Positions 28,035 through 36,618 of a stretch of DNA of 64,000 nucleotides are shown here, one piece after another. Position numbers and translations under genes: made by a program. Numbering within the stretch: position 1 is the stretch's first letter; each line of letters begins with the position of its first letter. Source of the DNA: Bacteroides neonati. Its GTDB lineage: Bacteria > Bacteroidota > Bacteroidia > Bacteroidales > Bacteroidaceae. The stretch lies in the NCBI RefSeq assembly GCF_000499785.1, contig NZ_HG726027.1, forward strand, positions 186,001-250,000, written 5' to 3'. The notes beneath the pieces are model-generated. The model did not search any database and was not told the DNA's origin. It saw only the letters and a program-made list of their open reading frames with translations.

Positions 28035-28186
28035 ATTATTCTGTACTTGAAATCTGGACAATTTCACTATTCAGGAATAATGCACAAACGCCCGTGTTCT
28101 ACTATATATGCAAATATATGGTATGGGCGTGGGAGAGTTGTACATTATCTGAATAGTGGGCAGTCCAGAGCCTCAAGTGCAATAAT
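28035..28186 (+). ncRNA. 152-nt imperfect palindrome, candidate structured RNA or MITE-like element
   Basis: Arms pair in series from outside in: ATTATT 28035/AATAAT 28181, ACTTGA 28045/TCAAGT 28173, CTGGAC 28054/GTCCAG 28163, CACTATTCAG 28065/CTGAATAGTG 28149, ATAATG 28077/CATTAT 28143, ACGCCC 28088/GGGCGT 28125, ACTATATAT 28101/ATATATGGT 28114, closed by the GNRA tetraloop GCAA (28110-28113). Small internal loops separate the helices. One G-U pair in the tip helix and the GNRA loop favour RNA read from the plus strand. Alternatives are a mobile-element remnant or a leader element of the small ORF downstream. Confidence 0.5.
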
Positions 28187-28254
28187 GACAGCAGTTCCCA
28201 CGCTTTTTTATATATTGTATGCCTTCTTGGGGGCTCGGAAGGCAGAGTGTGCAT

Positions 28255-28494
28255 ATGGAGATAGTAACTAATGATAATGTAAAGGTGCATTTCGATAGTC
28301 GGGCAAAAACCTTGTCTCTTACAAGATTATTGGCAGGCACGATGATTTATATATATGATGATAGTGGAACGTTGCAAATGAAACAATTGTTCACTCCACC
28401 CTCATTGATTCTTACGCTCGAAAAACGCGGGGGATATGTAGTGGTGATGAATCATTCTAACTGCCGGGTGATAACGAAGCGGTTTGTTTTTTAA
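28255..28494 (+). CDS. Small beta-rich hypothetical protein (79 residues)
   Basis: From ATG 28255 (M-E-I-V-T-N-D-N); a start at 28219 is also open. The sequence is strand-rich: I-Y-I-Y-D-D-S-G-T-L, then L-I-L-T-L-E-K-R-G-G-Y-V-V-V-M and a final R-V-I-T-K-R-F-V-F. This layout resembles the last strands of DUF3244 or of Bacteroidota C-terminal sorting-type domains, but no signal peptide is present, so it could be a fragment of a longer secreted protein. It stands alone between a structured leader and clpB. Confidence 0.5.
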   Translation: MEIVTNDNVKVHFDSRAKTLSLTRLLAGTMIYIYDDSGTLQMKQLFTPPSLILTLEKRGGYVVVMNHSNCRVITKRFVF

Positions 28495-28499
28495 AACAA

Positions 28500-28549
28500 A
28501 CGGACTTCTACCGGCTGGGGATATCACTCCCCTCTCGATAGAAGTCCGT
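28500..28549. terminator. Two-way terminator between the small ORF and clpB
   Basis: ACGGACTTCTA (28500-28510) pairs with 28539-28549, with an inner GGGG/CCCC helix. On the minus strand it is followed by TTTGTTTT, so it ends clpB; a second hairpin GTTTGTTTT/AAAACAAAC (28482-28501) overlaps the ORF end on the plus strand. Confidence 0.75.
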
Positions 28550-28557
28550 CATGTAGA

Positions 28558-31146
28558 TTAGTTGCGGAATACCAGTCCTTGGTTATCAGCGTCTACAATG
28601 ATTGCCTTTTCACGATCTACCTCTTGGGCAAGAAGCTTCTTAGACAGATCATTGAGCAGGTATCGCTGAATAGCTCTCTTCACGGGACGCGCACCAAACT
28701 CAGGATCGTAACCGGCTTGAGAGATAAACTCTACGGCTGCATCGGTTAACTTTAATTCGACACCATTCCCGGCCAGCATTTTCTCTACACCCTTTATCTG
28801 TAGCAATACAATCTGTCGGATGTCCTTTTCGGTGAGCGGCAAGAACATGATGGTTTCGTCGATACGGTTCAAGAACTCGGGGCGAATGGTTTTCTTCAAC
28901 ATATTCAGCACCTCTTTCTTCGTCTCCTCAATCACCTCTTCTTTATTGTCTCCGCCCATCTTCTCCATCTGGCTTTGTATATAGGCACTGCCCATATTGG
29001 AGGTCATGATGATGATGGTATTCTTGAAGTTTACCACGCGTCCCTTATTATCGGTCAGGCGGCCATCGTCGAGTACCTGCAACAAGATGTTGAATACATC
29101 GGGGTGTGCTTTTTCGATTTCGTCGAACAATACCACCGAGTAAGGTTTGCGTCGGATGGCTTCCGTCAGCTGTCCGCCTTCATCGTAGCCTACATATCCC
29201 GGAGGTGCTCCTACCAACCGCGAAACACTATGCTTCTCCTGATATTCGCTCATGTCGATACGGGTCATCATGGTTTCATCGTCAAACAAGAACTCGGCCA
29301 ATGCTTTGGCAAGCTCCGTTTTGCCCACACCCGTGGTGCCCAGGAAGATGAACGAACCGATGGGGCGTTTGGGGTCTTGCAAGCCCGCACGACTACGACG
29401 CACTGCATCCGATACCGCTTCGATGGCCTCGTCCTGTCCGATGACCCGCTCGTGCAGCTCATCTTCGAGATGAAGCAATTTGTCTTTCTCGCTTTGCATC
29501 ATCTTGCTTACCGGTATGCCTGTCCAGCGCGATACCACGTCGGCAATGTCTTCGGCATCCACCTCTTCTTTAATCATGGCAGCGTCTCCCTGCATATCGC
29601 GCAGTTGAGTCTGTATCTCCTCGATCTCTTTATTAAGTTGTTGCAGCTTGCCGTAGCGAATCTCGGCCACCTTGCCGTAGTCGCCTTCACGTTCGGCCTT
29701 GTCGGCTTCGAACTTCAGGCTCTCTATCTCGACCTTGTTCTGCTGAATCTTGTCCATCAGTGTCTTTTCGCTTTGCCACTTGGCCTTGTAGGAGCTTTCC
29801 TGCTCTTTGAGCTCGGCCAGTTCCTTGCCCAGTTGCTTCAACTTCACTTCATCTTTCTCTCGTTTGATGGCCTCGCGCTCAATCTCCAACTGTTTGATTT
29901 TGCGCGATATCTCGTCGAGCCCTTCGGGTACGGAGTCGACCTCCATGCGCAACTTAGCCGCAGCTTCGTCCATCAGGTCGATTGCTTTGTCGGGCAAGAA
30001 GCGGTCGGTGATGTAGCGATTGCTCAGCTCAACGGCTGCAATGATCGCATCATCTTTGATACGTACATGGTGGTGGTTCTCGTACCGCTCCTTCAATCCG
30101 CGAAGAATGGAGATGGTACTCAGCGTATCGGGTTCGTTGACCTGTACAATCTGGAACCGACGCTCCAAGGCTTTGTCCTTTTCGAAATACTTCTGGTACT
30201 CATCGAGCGTAGTAGCACCGATGGCACGCAGTTCGCCACGAGCCAATGCCGGCTTCAATATATTGGCGGCATCCATGGCACCTTCGCCCTTGCCTGCACC
30301 GACAAGCGTATGAATCTCGTCGATGAAGAGAATGATGTTGCCTTCGGATTTCATCACCTCGTTTACAACCGATTTGAGTCGTTCCTCAAACTCACCTTTA
30401 TACTTGGCACCGGCTACCAATGCACCCATATCGAGCGAGTATACTTGCTTGTCTTTGAGGTTGTCGGGCACATCGCCTCGCAAGATACGATGAGCCAATC
30501 CCTCTACGATAGCCGTCTTACCCGTTCCGGGTTCGCCGATTAATATGGGGTTGTTCTTGGTACGTCGGCTCAATATCTGAAGTACCCGTCTTATTTCTTC
30601 ATCGCGCCCAATCACCGGATCGAGCTTTCCGCTTCGGGCAGCCTCGTTCAGGTTGATGGCATACTTCTCGAGCGATTGATACGTATCTTCGCTTGATTGC
30701 GAAGTTACCTTTTCGCCTTTGCGCAGTTCGTTGATGGCTCCGCGCAGCTCTTTTTCGGTCATTCCCGCATCTTTTAAGATGGTCGATACCGTACTCTTAA
30801 CGCTCAATAAAGCCAAAAGCAGGTGTTCGATCGATACAAATTCATCGCCCATCTCTTTCGATAATTGCGTGGCTTTGCGAAACACCTCATTGCTTTCGCG
30901 GCTTAAATAAGGTTCGCCACCCGATACCTTGGGCAATGATTCGATCTGCCGGTCGATAACCGTTTCTATCTGCTGACCGTTCACACCCAGTTTCTGAAAG
31001 ATGAAGTTGGTTACGTTTTCGCCTACCTTCATCACTCCGTACATAACGTGTGCAGGCTCAATGGCTTGTTGACCTCGATTTTTCACCAGCTCAATAGCTT
31101 CTTGAACAGCTTCTTGCGATTTAATGGTAAAATTGTTAAAGTTCAT
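28558..31146 (-). CDS. clpB: ATP-dependent disaggregase ClpB
   Basis: 862 residues from ATG 31146 (M-N-F-N-N-F-T-I-K-S), the standard ClpB start; the frame is open a further 22 codons upstream. Two Clp-N repeats, nucleotide-binding domain 1 with Walker A G-E-P-G-T-G-K-T, a long middle-domain coiled coil (about residues 410-525), domain 2 with G-T-T-G-V-G-K-T-E, and the C-terminal D2-small domain. ClpB works with DnaK to pull proteins from aggregates after stress. The upstream gap carries repeated motifs that may be its operators. Confidence 0.97.
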   Translation of the reverse strand: MNFNNFTIKSQEAVQEAIELVKNRGQQAIEPAHVMYGVMKVGENVTNFIFQKLGVNGQQIETVIDRQIESLPKVSGGEPYLSRESNEVFRKATQLSKEMGDEFVSIEHLLLALLSVKSTVSTILKDAGMTEKELRGAINELRKGEKVTSQSSEDTYQSLEKYAINLNEAARSGKLDPVIGRDEEIRRVLQILSRRTKNNPILIGEPGTGKTAIVEGLAHRILRGDVPDNLKDKQVYSLDMGALVAGAKYKGEFEERLKSVVNEVMKSEGNIILFIDEIHTLVGAGKGEGAMDAANILKPALARGELRAIGATTLDEYQKYFEKDKALERRFQIVQVNEPDTLSTISILRGLKERYENHHHVRIKDDAIIAAVELSNRYITDRFLPDKAIDLMDEAAAKLRMEVDSVPEGLDEISRKIKQLEIEREAIKREKDEVKLKQLGKELAELKEQESSYKAKWQSEKTLMDKIQQNKVEIESLKFEADKAEREGDYGKVAEIRYGKLQQLNKEIEEIQTQLRDMQGDAAMIKEEVDAEDIADVVSRWTGIPVSKMMQSEKDKLLHLEDELHERVIGQDEAIEAVSDAVRRSRAGLQDPKRPIGSFIFLGTTGVGKTELAKALAEFLFDDETMMTRIDMSEYQEKHSVSRLVGAPPGYVGYDEGGQLTEAIRRKPYSVVLFDEIEKAHPDVFNILLQVLDDGRLTDNKGRVVNFKNTIIIMTSNMGSAYIQSQMEKMGGDNKEEVIEETKKEVLNMLKKTIRPEFLNRIDETIMFLPLTEKDIRQIVLLQIKGVEKMLAGNGVELKLTDAAVEFISQAGYDPEFGARPVKRAIQRYLLNDLSKKLLAQEVDREKAIIVDADNQGLVFRN

Positions 31147-31560
31147 ATGATTTGTTCTCCTTTCATTTCTATGTTTTAAATAACATTGTAGGAGGGGCAA
31201 AAGATTTACCACGCAACAAAAAGTGACAAATTTTCAGTAATATTAAAAGAAATAGTGACAAAATGTCTATATTTTGCCATTTTTTCGCTCTTTCTTACTT
31301 TGCGACTCTTTATTCATTCTCCCTTTTCCTGTTTAAGCGCGATGTAAAGAAAAGCGGATTTCCTGCAATCACTTCATCTTTCTTGTATAGCTGTTTTTGT
31401 TTTGTAATATACTGATAATCAATTGATAAAAGAGTACGTTCTTTTGCCTGCAAAGAGTACGTATTTAACTCACCGTTAATTAGTATATCAATGGCTCATT
31501 AAGTACGTACTCTTATATATAAGAAAGTATAAGTGCTATGAAGCAGGTAATTCTTTTTTC
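31147..31560. other. clpB upstream region
   Basis: 414 bases without a gene. It has two AGTGACAAA copies about 30 bp apart near 31221 and 31251 and the AAAGAGTACGT repeat group described separately. No TAnnTTTG box facing clpB was found, so clpB may use another sigma factor or a weak box. Confidence 0.55.
31429..31514. promoter_or_regulatory. Three copies of AAGAGTACGT (two direct, one inverted)
   Basis: AAGAGTACGT at 31430-31439 and 31453-31462 (23 bp apart) and its reverse complement ACGTACTCTT at 31505-31514. An outer pair ATTGATA (31422) / TATCAAT (31484) adds further symmetry. It looks like a regulator binding region, or a foldback after the bile salt hydrolase gene (which ends at 31561 reading toward it). 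Confidence 0.45.
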
Positions 31561-32604
31561 TTAATCATTCACACCTAGAAATTTGAACGGTTGAGAAACC
31601 TTGAAGTGATTTACTGTATTTCCACTGTATGTTTCACCGTTGGCTATAGATAATTTAAGTACTGGAGCACCTTCTGACAAATTCACGTCCCGAAGGTTTA
31701 CCCAGAATATATCCGGCGTCAAACTCGATTCAAAGAAATATGTCAGATTCTTACTATCTGATACAGTTCTCCATTGTGTCGTAGAAATTTCAGGGCTATC
31801 GGGAGTAGAAACTCCATAAGGCACAGAGACATTACGAATAACACTGAATACGCTCGCCACAGCTAATTTCTCGTCTCCTATTTTAGGAAGTGCATTGACA
31901 TAGAAACTGGCTCTTGCAAAACGATCTGCAGCACGATTCGTTCCCGGAAGGAAAGTCAATCCACCAATAGATTTCCAATAGTCGTTCAAGGCCAACTGTT
32001 TATCATAAGTTGGAGAATTGGTCATGACCTTATAGTCCTTACTGTGGTAGATGTTCAGCTTTCCATCTATATATTCTAAAATAGCACTGTCTCCAGTAGC
32101 ATCAGAAATAGATAGATGTAATGTTGCGAGCCTCGTACCATCAGGCATCTTATCAGAAACTAGCTGAAAAGAATTTTTATTGAGAGAAGAGATCGCTTCA
32201 TTAACCGAAGCAAAGTTGTCTAGCATATATTGCACCCATGCGGCTATGGTTAGTCCCGGTTTGCTTTTATCCCATACTGGATATACAGACTCGTTCAACC
32301 ATAGTAAGTTCGCTACTAAACCCTTCTCATTCATCCCATCGGTGCTGGCTATTTCAAATGCAGATGTTACTACACTACCGTATTTAGATGTCCATTTTAA
32401 TGAATTGGCTCCAGTCTCTCCACTTCTTTCGATTCCTCTGGGAAAAATCCATATATTACTATGCATTTCGGTTTTCCAATCCATTGTACGACCGGTTACA
32501 ACCATTCCATTATCTCCAGTATAAACGATACGTGTACATGCGTTCGCTTCCGGTATTAGTACCAAGTAGATAAAGCCTACGATAAACAAATAAATTCTTT
32601 TCAT
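31561..32604 (-). CDS. Choloylglycine hydrolase family protein, probable bile salt hydrolase
   Basis: 347 residues. The signal peptide ends A-N-A just before Cys23, so cleavage would expose the catalytic N-terminal nucleophile (C-T-R-I-V-Y). Other family residues: G-R-T-M-D-W, the Asn in M-T-N-S-P-T-Y-D-K-Q, and R in A-D-R-F-A-R-A-S. The order and spacing agree with Bacteroides enzymes that cut taurine and glycine conjugates; penicillin V acylases share the fold, so substrate is an inference. Exported to the periplasm or surface. It is divergent from the 33117 gene. Confidence 0.88.
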   Translation of the reverse strand: MKRIYLFIVGFIYLVLIPEANACTRIVYTGDNGMVVTGRTMDWKTEMHSNIWIFPRGIERSGETGANSLKWTSKYGSVVTSAFEIASTDGMNEKGLVANLLWLNESVYPVWDKSKPGLTIAAWVQYMLDNFASVNEAISSLNKNSFQLVSDKMPDGTRLATLHLSISDATGDSAILEYIDGKLNIYHSKDYKVMTNSPTYDKQLALNDYWKSIGGLTFLPGTNRAADRFARASFYVNALPKIGDEKLAVASVFSVIRNVSVPYGVSTPDSPEISTTQWRTVSDSKNLTYFFESSLTPDIFWVNLRDVNLSEGAPVLKLSIANGETYSGNTVNHFKVSQPFKFLGVND

Positions 32605-33116
32605 GTCTTTAACTGTTTAATTGAATTTGATAATTTTATCTGTTCTCTAGAGTATACAATGAAAACAGATAAAACAATTTAATAGTATCGAAAAATTATT
32701 ATTTTAAGGATATTGGGGTTAATTAAGAGAAACATTTCTTTTCTTTTAATAACAGATGTTGTATCTCTTTTGTTTTCATAGATATAATCTGTTTGATGCA
32801 TGGCAGTAGTTCGTTAACACAGCACCTTAGTGCTGCACTCAAATTGTTTTAATTTATACTGTTTTTAGAAATAATATCTTTACAGATACTCATATATTGG
32901 CTAAGGATGCTTGATGTTGACTGTATAAGTTCAAGGGCTTGAATAGTTGAAATATGTTAGTAATCAGTGAGCTAATCATTGGTTTGTGATTGATTTTCAA
33001 TATACATTACTGTTTGTCAGGATTTTATAATAGTTTTACTGAAGTGTTGTTAATTGAAAGATAATAATTACCTTTGTCTGAGACTTAAGAATATAAACCT
33101 GAAACAAAAGAATTAT
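32605..33116. other. Divergent gap between the bile salt hydrolase and the 33117 gene
   Basis: 512 bases, AT-rich, no gene seen. It holds the plus-strand promoter at 33047-33076 and a small perfect hairpin CAGCAC-CTTA-GTGCTG at 32820-32835 of unknown use. A promoter for the minus-strand hydrolase was not recognised. Confidence 0.5.
33047..33076 (+). promoter_or_regulatory. Promoter of the 33117-LysR operon (TTG - 19 - TACCTTTG)
   Basis: TTG at 33047-33049, 19-bp spacer, TACCTTTG at 33069-33076, 40 nt before ATG 33117. It also shows that the in-frame TTG at 33054 is inside the promoter and not the start. Confidence 0.65.
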
Positions 33117-33695
33117 ATGAGCGAAAAGATACTCCTTTCAGAGAATGTGCTATTGGTTGACGCTGCCTTTTTGAACTTTGTGACCAGCGATTTAAAGCGC
33201 TACTTTGAGCCCTTGCTAAAACGCCAGTTACCCGATATTGACTTCTCCGAGTTATCTACTTATCTGGCACTTGATGCAAATATTGCCGAAGGGAAAAATG
33301 AGATTCAAACGTTGCTGGTTTATGATGACGAGTCGGCTGCGCTTGCAAACTGCCGCCCATCAGACCTCAAAGAAGAACTTAATGGAGTAGCGTTTACCAA
33401 TCAGTTCGGAGAATTTTCATTTGCCAGTGTGCCTTGTGCCGACATGGTATCGCGAGAAGATTTATACCTCGACCTGCTGCATATCGTACTCGATTCGGCC
33501 GATGTGAAGAAACTCATACTCATCTCCTTTAATGAAGAATACGGAGCGAAGGTGACCGAAGCACTGAAAGATGTGCAAGGAAAAGAGATTGTTCAATTCC
33601 GTATGAACGAACCCGAAGAAGTGGTAAATTACCAATGGGAAATGCTCGCTTACCCGGTGATGCAGGCATTCGGCATCAAGGGCGAAGAGCTATAA
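33117..33695 (+). CDS. Conserved-looking hypothetical protein paired with a LysR regulator
   Basis: 192 residues from ATG 33117. Soluble, acidic, mixed alpha/beta; no signal peptide or membrane helix. Segments such as F-V-T-S-D-L-K-R-Y-F-E-P, D-E-S-A-A-L-A-N-C-R-P and the end V-V-N-Y-Q-W-E-M-L-A-Y-P-V-M-Q-A-F-G look well ordered, but I do not recognise the family. The LysR gene starts 23 nt after its stop, so the two form an operon and this protein may act in the pathway that the regulator senses. Confidence 0.8.
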   Translation: MSEKILLSENVLLVDAAFLNFVTSDLKRYFEPLLKRQLPDIDFSELSTYLALDANIAEGKNEIQTLLVYDDESAALANCRPSDLKEELNGVAFTNQFGEFSFASVPCADMVSREDLYLDLLHIVLDSADVKKLILISFNEEYGAKVTEALKDVQGKEIVQFRMNEPEEVVNYQWEMLAYPVMQAFGIKGEEL

Positions 33696-33718
33696 ACATT
33701 ATTAATCATATAGGTATT

Positions 33719-34612
33719 ATGTCCGATTTTCGTTTAAAAGCATTTCTGAGTGTAGCCAAGAATCACAGTTTCACGAAAGCTTCGCGAGAGCTTTTTGTCA
33801 GCCAGCCGGCGATAACAAAGCATATACAGGAGCTGGAAAACTGTTATCAGACCCGGCTGTTTGACAGGCAAGGCAACACGATAGAGTTGACTGCGGCCGG
33901 TCGGCTCTTGATGGAACACAGCGAACGCATACTCGATGCTTACAAACGATTGGAGTATGAGATGCACCTGTTGCACAACGAATACATAGGCGAATTGAGA
34001 CTTGGAGCAAGTACTACCATCGCACAATACGTGCTTCCTCCGTTGCTGGCCAATTTTATCACGAAGTTTCCGCAGGTCACTATCTCTTTGCTCAACGGAA
34101 ACTCGCGCGAGATAGAGCTTGCCTTGCAGGAGCATCGGATTGATTTGGGATTGGTCGAGGGCGTATTTCGCTTGCCTCACCTTAAATATACTACCTTTTT
34201 GGACGATGAGTTGGTGGCTGTCGTGCACACCGGCCGCAAATTAGCCCTTGGCGATGAAATAGAACCGCACGAACTATTGAATATTCCGTTGGTATTGCGC
34301 GAAAGAGGGTCGGGTACACTCGATGTATTCGAACGCGCCTTGTCGCAGCACAACATCAAGCTATCATCGCTTCCTGTTTTGATGTATCTGGGTAGTACCG
34401 AAAGCATTAAATTATTTCTCGAACACACCGATTGCATGGGGATTGTTTCTGTTCGCTCCATCACCAAAGAGTTGGTGTCGGGTGCTTTTCGGGTGATCGA
34501 AATTAAAGATATGCCGATGATGCGCGATCTTTGCTTTGCCCAACAACAAGGACAAGACAGTGGACTCTCGCAGGTATTTATGCAGTTTGCTATGCATTAT
34601 CATACTAAATAA
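33719..34612 (+). CDS. LysR-family transcriptional regulator
   Basis: 297 residues from ATG 33719, which places the winged helix at the N-terminus (F-L-S-V-A-K-N-H-S-F-T-K-A-S-R-E-L, then S-Q-P-A-I-T-K-H-I). The rest is the two-lobed effector-binding domain starting near L-R-L-G-A-S-T-T-I. LysR proteins bind promoters as tetramers and respond to a small ligand. Its look is close to CysB/CbbR-like regulators, but the ligand is unknown. A YeiH-type sulfite/sulfate exporter, often near LysR genes, lies 11 kb away. Confidence 0.93.
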   Translation: MSDFRLKAFLSVAKNHSFTKASRELFVSQPAITKHIQELENCYQTRLFDRQGNTIELTAAGRLLMEHSERILDAYKRLEYEMHLLHNEYIGELRLGASTTIAQYVLPPLLANFITKFPQVTISLLNGNSREIELALQEHRIDLGLVEGVFRLPHLKYTTFLDDELVAVVHTGRKLALGDEIEPHELLNIPLVLRERGSGTLDVFERALSQHNIKLSSLPVLMYLGSTESIKLFLEHTDCMGIVSVRSITKELVSGAFRVIEIKDMPMMRDLCFAQQQGQDSGLSQVFMQFAMHYHTK

Positions 34613-34622
34613 TTGTTTTTAT

Positions 34623-34674
34623 ATCATTAAATCGGAAGAGTCGGTGTGTATACCGGCTCTTCCGATTTAATGAT
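34623..34674. terminator. Long hairpin after the LysR gene
   Basis: ATCATTAAATCGGAAGAG (34623-34640) pairs perfectly with 34657-34674 and the stem continues inward through a G-U pair to CGGT/ACCG, about 23 bp in all. No clear U-tract follows on either strand, so it may act as an mRNA 3' end stabiliser as well. Confidence 0.65.
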
Positions 34675-34814
34675 GTGTGCTCTGTTCTGTATAACTCTTA
34701 TTCATGAGCTTTTGAAGCTTTTTTATTTTAGTTATTGTTCCTTTTTATTTATATGAGTATTGAATAGTAAATTGATTTGTAAAATCGGCTCATTTTATTT
34801 TTATTCTTTATTAC

Positions 34815-34845
34815 TTGTGCGCTTTTATTAAAAAAACTACATTTG
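34815..34845 (+). promoter_or_regulatory. Promoter of the ECF sigma gene (TTG - 20 - TACATTTG)
   Basis: TTG at 34815-34817, 20-bp spacer, TACATTTG at 34838-34845, leaving a leader of about 12 nt before ATG 34864. It shows that the sigma gene is read by the primary sigma factor. Confidence 0.7.
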
Positions 34846-34863
34846 CTCTTCAATAAATTTATT

Positions 34864-35403
34864 ATGAATTACATCAACGAGCAAGAACGTAGAAAGATTT
34901 TCGAGCAATTTTTCATTTTAACTTTCCCGAAAGTAAAGGCTTTTGCCTATAAAATACTAAAATCGGAAGATGATGCTGAAGACATAGCGCAAGATGTGTT
35001 TGTGAAGATATGGGCAGATGCAGAGACGTGGAAGAATTGTGAATCGAACAGCGGATACATTTATATAATGGTTCGCAATCAGGTGTTTAATTTCTTGAAA
35101 CATAAATCGATTGCCAATACTTACGAGGAACAACTGGTCGGTAAATATGCCTCTTCCTTTCAGGCGGATATTCATGATGAACTGTATGCCAAAGAAATCG
35201 AATTGTTAATGAAACTAACGGTAAGTCGGATGCCCGAACAACGGCGAAAGGTTTTCATAATGAGCCGACAGCAACACATGAGCAATAATGAGATAGCCGA
35301 AAAGCTGAATATTTCGATCCGTACCGTAGAGCGTCATCTATACCTGGCATTGGCCGAACTGAAGAAAATCATTTTATTTTTAATTTTTTTCTATTTGCGT
35401 TGA
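34864..35403 (+). CDS. ECF sigma factor of the second PUL
   Basis: 179 residues from ATG 34864. Sigma region 2 is seen in A-E-D-I-A-Q-D-V-F-V-K-I-W and region 4 in M-S-N-N-E-I-A-E-K-L-N-I-S-I-R-T-V-E-R-H-L, both typical of the Bacteroidetes RNA polymerase sigma-70 family. In these loci the SusC STN domain signals to FecR when glycan binds, and FecR frees or activates this sigma factor to transcribe the susC operon. The FecR gene follows 47 nt downstream. Confidence 0.94.
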   Translation: MNYINEQERRKIFEQFFILTFPKVKAFAYKILKSEDDAEDIAQDVFVKIWADAETWKNCESNSGYIYIMVRNQVFNFLKHKSIANTYEEQLVGKYASSFQADIHDELYAKEIELLMKLTVSRMPEQRRKVFIMSRQQHMSNNEIAEKLNISIRTVERHLYLALAELKKIILFLIFFYLR

Positions 35404-35450
35404 GTAGTTGCGTTTGCTCGATTGTCTCTATAGTATAAGCCGATTAAATA

Positions 35451-36440
35451 ATGAAAAACTACATTCAACAAATTATTCGTATATTCACTGTTTCCGAACC
35501 TGAGCAATCGGTTACGGATGAGGTGCATCAATGGCTAATCCATCCCGAACACTCCGAAGAAAAGGAGAAGGCACTGTATTCTGTATGGGAGGCAACGGAG
35601 GGAGTACCCGATGCAGATACTTGGAATTCGTTATCGAACGTATATCGTAAAGCAGGTATCCCTCAAATCAAGCATACCCGCAAACAACCGACCCTTTGGC
35701 GCTATGCGGCAGCTGTAGCCTTACTAGTCGTTTCCGTGTCGGTTACCTTTTTCTATACCAAAGACACCTATTCGGATATAGCTATGGTCGAGAAGTTCAC
35801 GTCTTATGGCGAGCTTAACAGTGTAGTGTTGCCCGATGGAAGTACCGTTCAGACAAACTCGGGTACTCTTTTATTTTATCCCGAATCTTTTAAAGGTGAT
35901 ACGCGTACCGTTTATCTCATGGGCGAGGCCAATTTTAAGGTAAAGAAGAACCCCGATCAACCCTTTATTGTAAAATCGGCAACAGTGTCTGTCATGGCAT
36001 TGGGAACCGAGTTTAATGTGTCGGCTTATCCGAAAGACAGCAAAATAGTAGCCACCTTGCTTTCCGGAAAAATACAGGTAGACTGTAATGATTCCGATAA
36101 GAGCTATACGCTTGCACCCGGACAGCAAATAATTTACGATAAGAATACCGCTTCGAGCCATATCAATCAGGCCAACATATCCGATGTAACCGCTTGGCAA
36201 AGAGGTACCCTCGTTTTCAGAGGAAGTACTGTAGCAGAGATGCTGACCATACTGGAACGTCGATATGATATTAAATTTCAATGCGATGCCAATTATGTGA
36301 ATGAAGATAAATATAATTTTGAATTCCCCGGTAAATCTAATATCAAAGAGGTGATGGATATCATGCAGGTTGTTGTGGGTGATTTTAATTATGAATTCGA
36401 AGTAGATGTCTGTTATATAAAATCGAAGAAAAAGAAATAA
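35451..36440 (+). CDS. FecR-family anti-sigma factor
   Basis: 329 residues. N-terminal cytoplasmic sigma-binding part, one membrane helix at about residues 82-103 (Y-A-A-A-V-A-L-L-V-V-S-V), a periplasmic FecR beta domain with V-V-L-P-D-G-S-T-V-Q-T-N-S-G and a C-terminal DUF4974-type domain that contacts the receptor STN domain. It couples substrate sensing at the outer membrane to the sigma factor encoded just upstream. Confidence 0.94.
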   Translation: MKNYIQQIIRIFTVSEPEQSVTDEVHQWLIHPEHSEEKEKALYSVWEATEGVPDADTWNSLSNVYRKAGIPQIKHTRKQPTLWRYAAAVALLVVSVSVTFFYTKDTYSDIAMVEKFTSYGELNSVVLPDGSTVQTNSGTLLFYPESFKGDTRTVYLMGEANFKVKKNPDQPFIVKSATVSVMALGTEFNVSAYPKDSKIVATLLSGKIQVDCNDSDKSYTLAPGQQIIYDKNTASSHINQANISDVTAWQRGTLVFRGSTVAEMLTILERRYDIKFQCDANYVNEDKYNFEFPGKSNIKEVMDIMQVVVGDFNYEFEVDVCYIKSKKKK

Positions 36441-36498
36441 CTCAGTTCAAAATAGCATTTGTTTAATCTTAAATAATCCACTTTTTTATGTAAAAAAG

Positions 36499-36532
36499 TA
36501 TCCGGAAAAAGGGTGTCGCCTAATTCCGGATA
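36499..36532. other. Hairpin between the fecR and susC genes
   Basis: TATCCGGAA (36499-36507) pairs with TTCCGGATA (36524-36532) around a 16-nt loop. No U-tract follows. It lies 86 nt upstream of the susC start and may end the sigma/anti-sigma message or shape the susC leader. Confidence 0.5.
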
Positions 36533-36618
36533 TGAAATCTATTCTTAGTATTAAAGCTATACGCTTATCTTCTGGAAATAAATAATATATGATTTAACAC
36601 TAATAATCATTCAAAAAT

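Larger units (their letters stand above)
27565..28254. other. Gap between folD and the 28255 ORF
   Basis: 690 bases without a sure gene. They hold the folD promoter box, the heptad-repeat ORF (27656-27790), a weak hairpin ACGTAT/ATACGT at 27801-27837, a TATCTTTG box at 27954-27961 and the long imperfect palindrome 28035-28186. Nothing else was recognised. Confidence 0.6.

Noticed and set aside
28975..30543. Long open frame of 522 codons on the plus strand opposite clpB
   Set aside because: It is antisense to a textbook clpB gene, mirrors its codon pattern and has no recognisable protein features.
32820..32835. Hairpin CAGCAC-CTTA-GTGCTG as a terminator
   Set aside because: No gene ends nearby, no U-tract follows, and 6 bp is easily due to chance.
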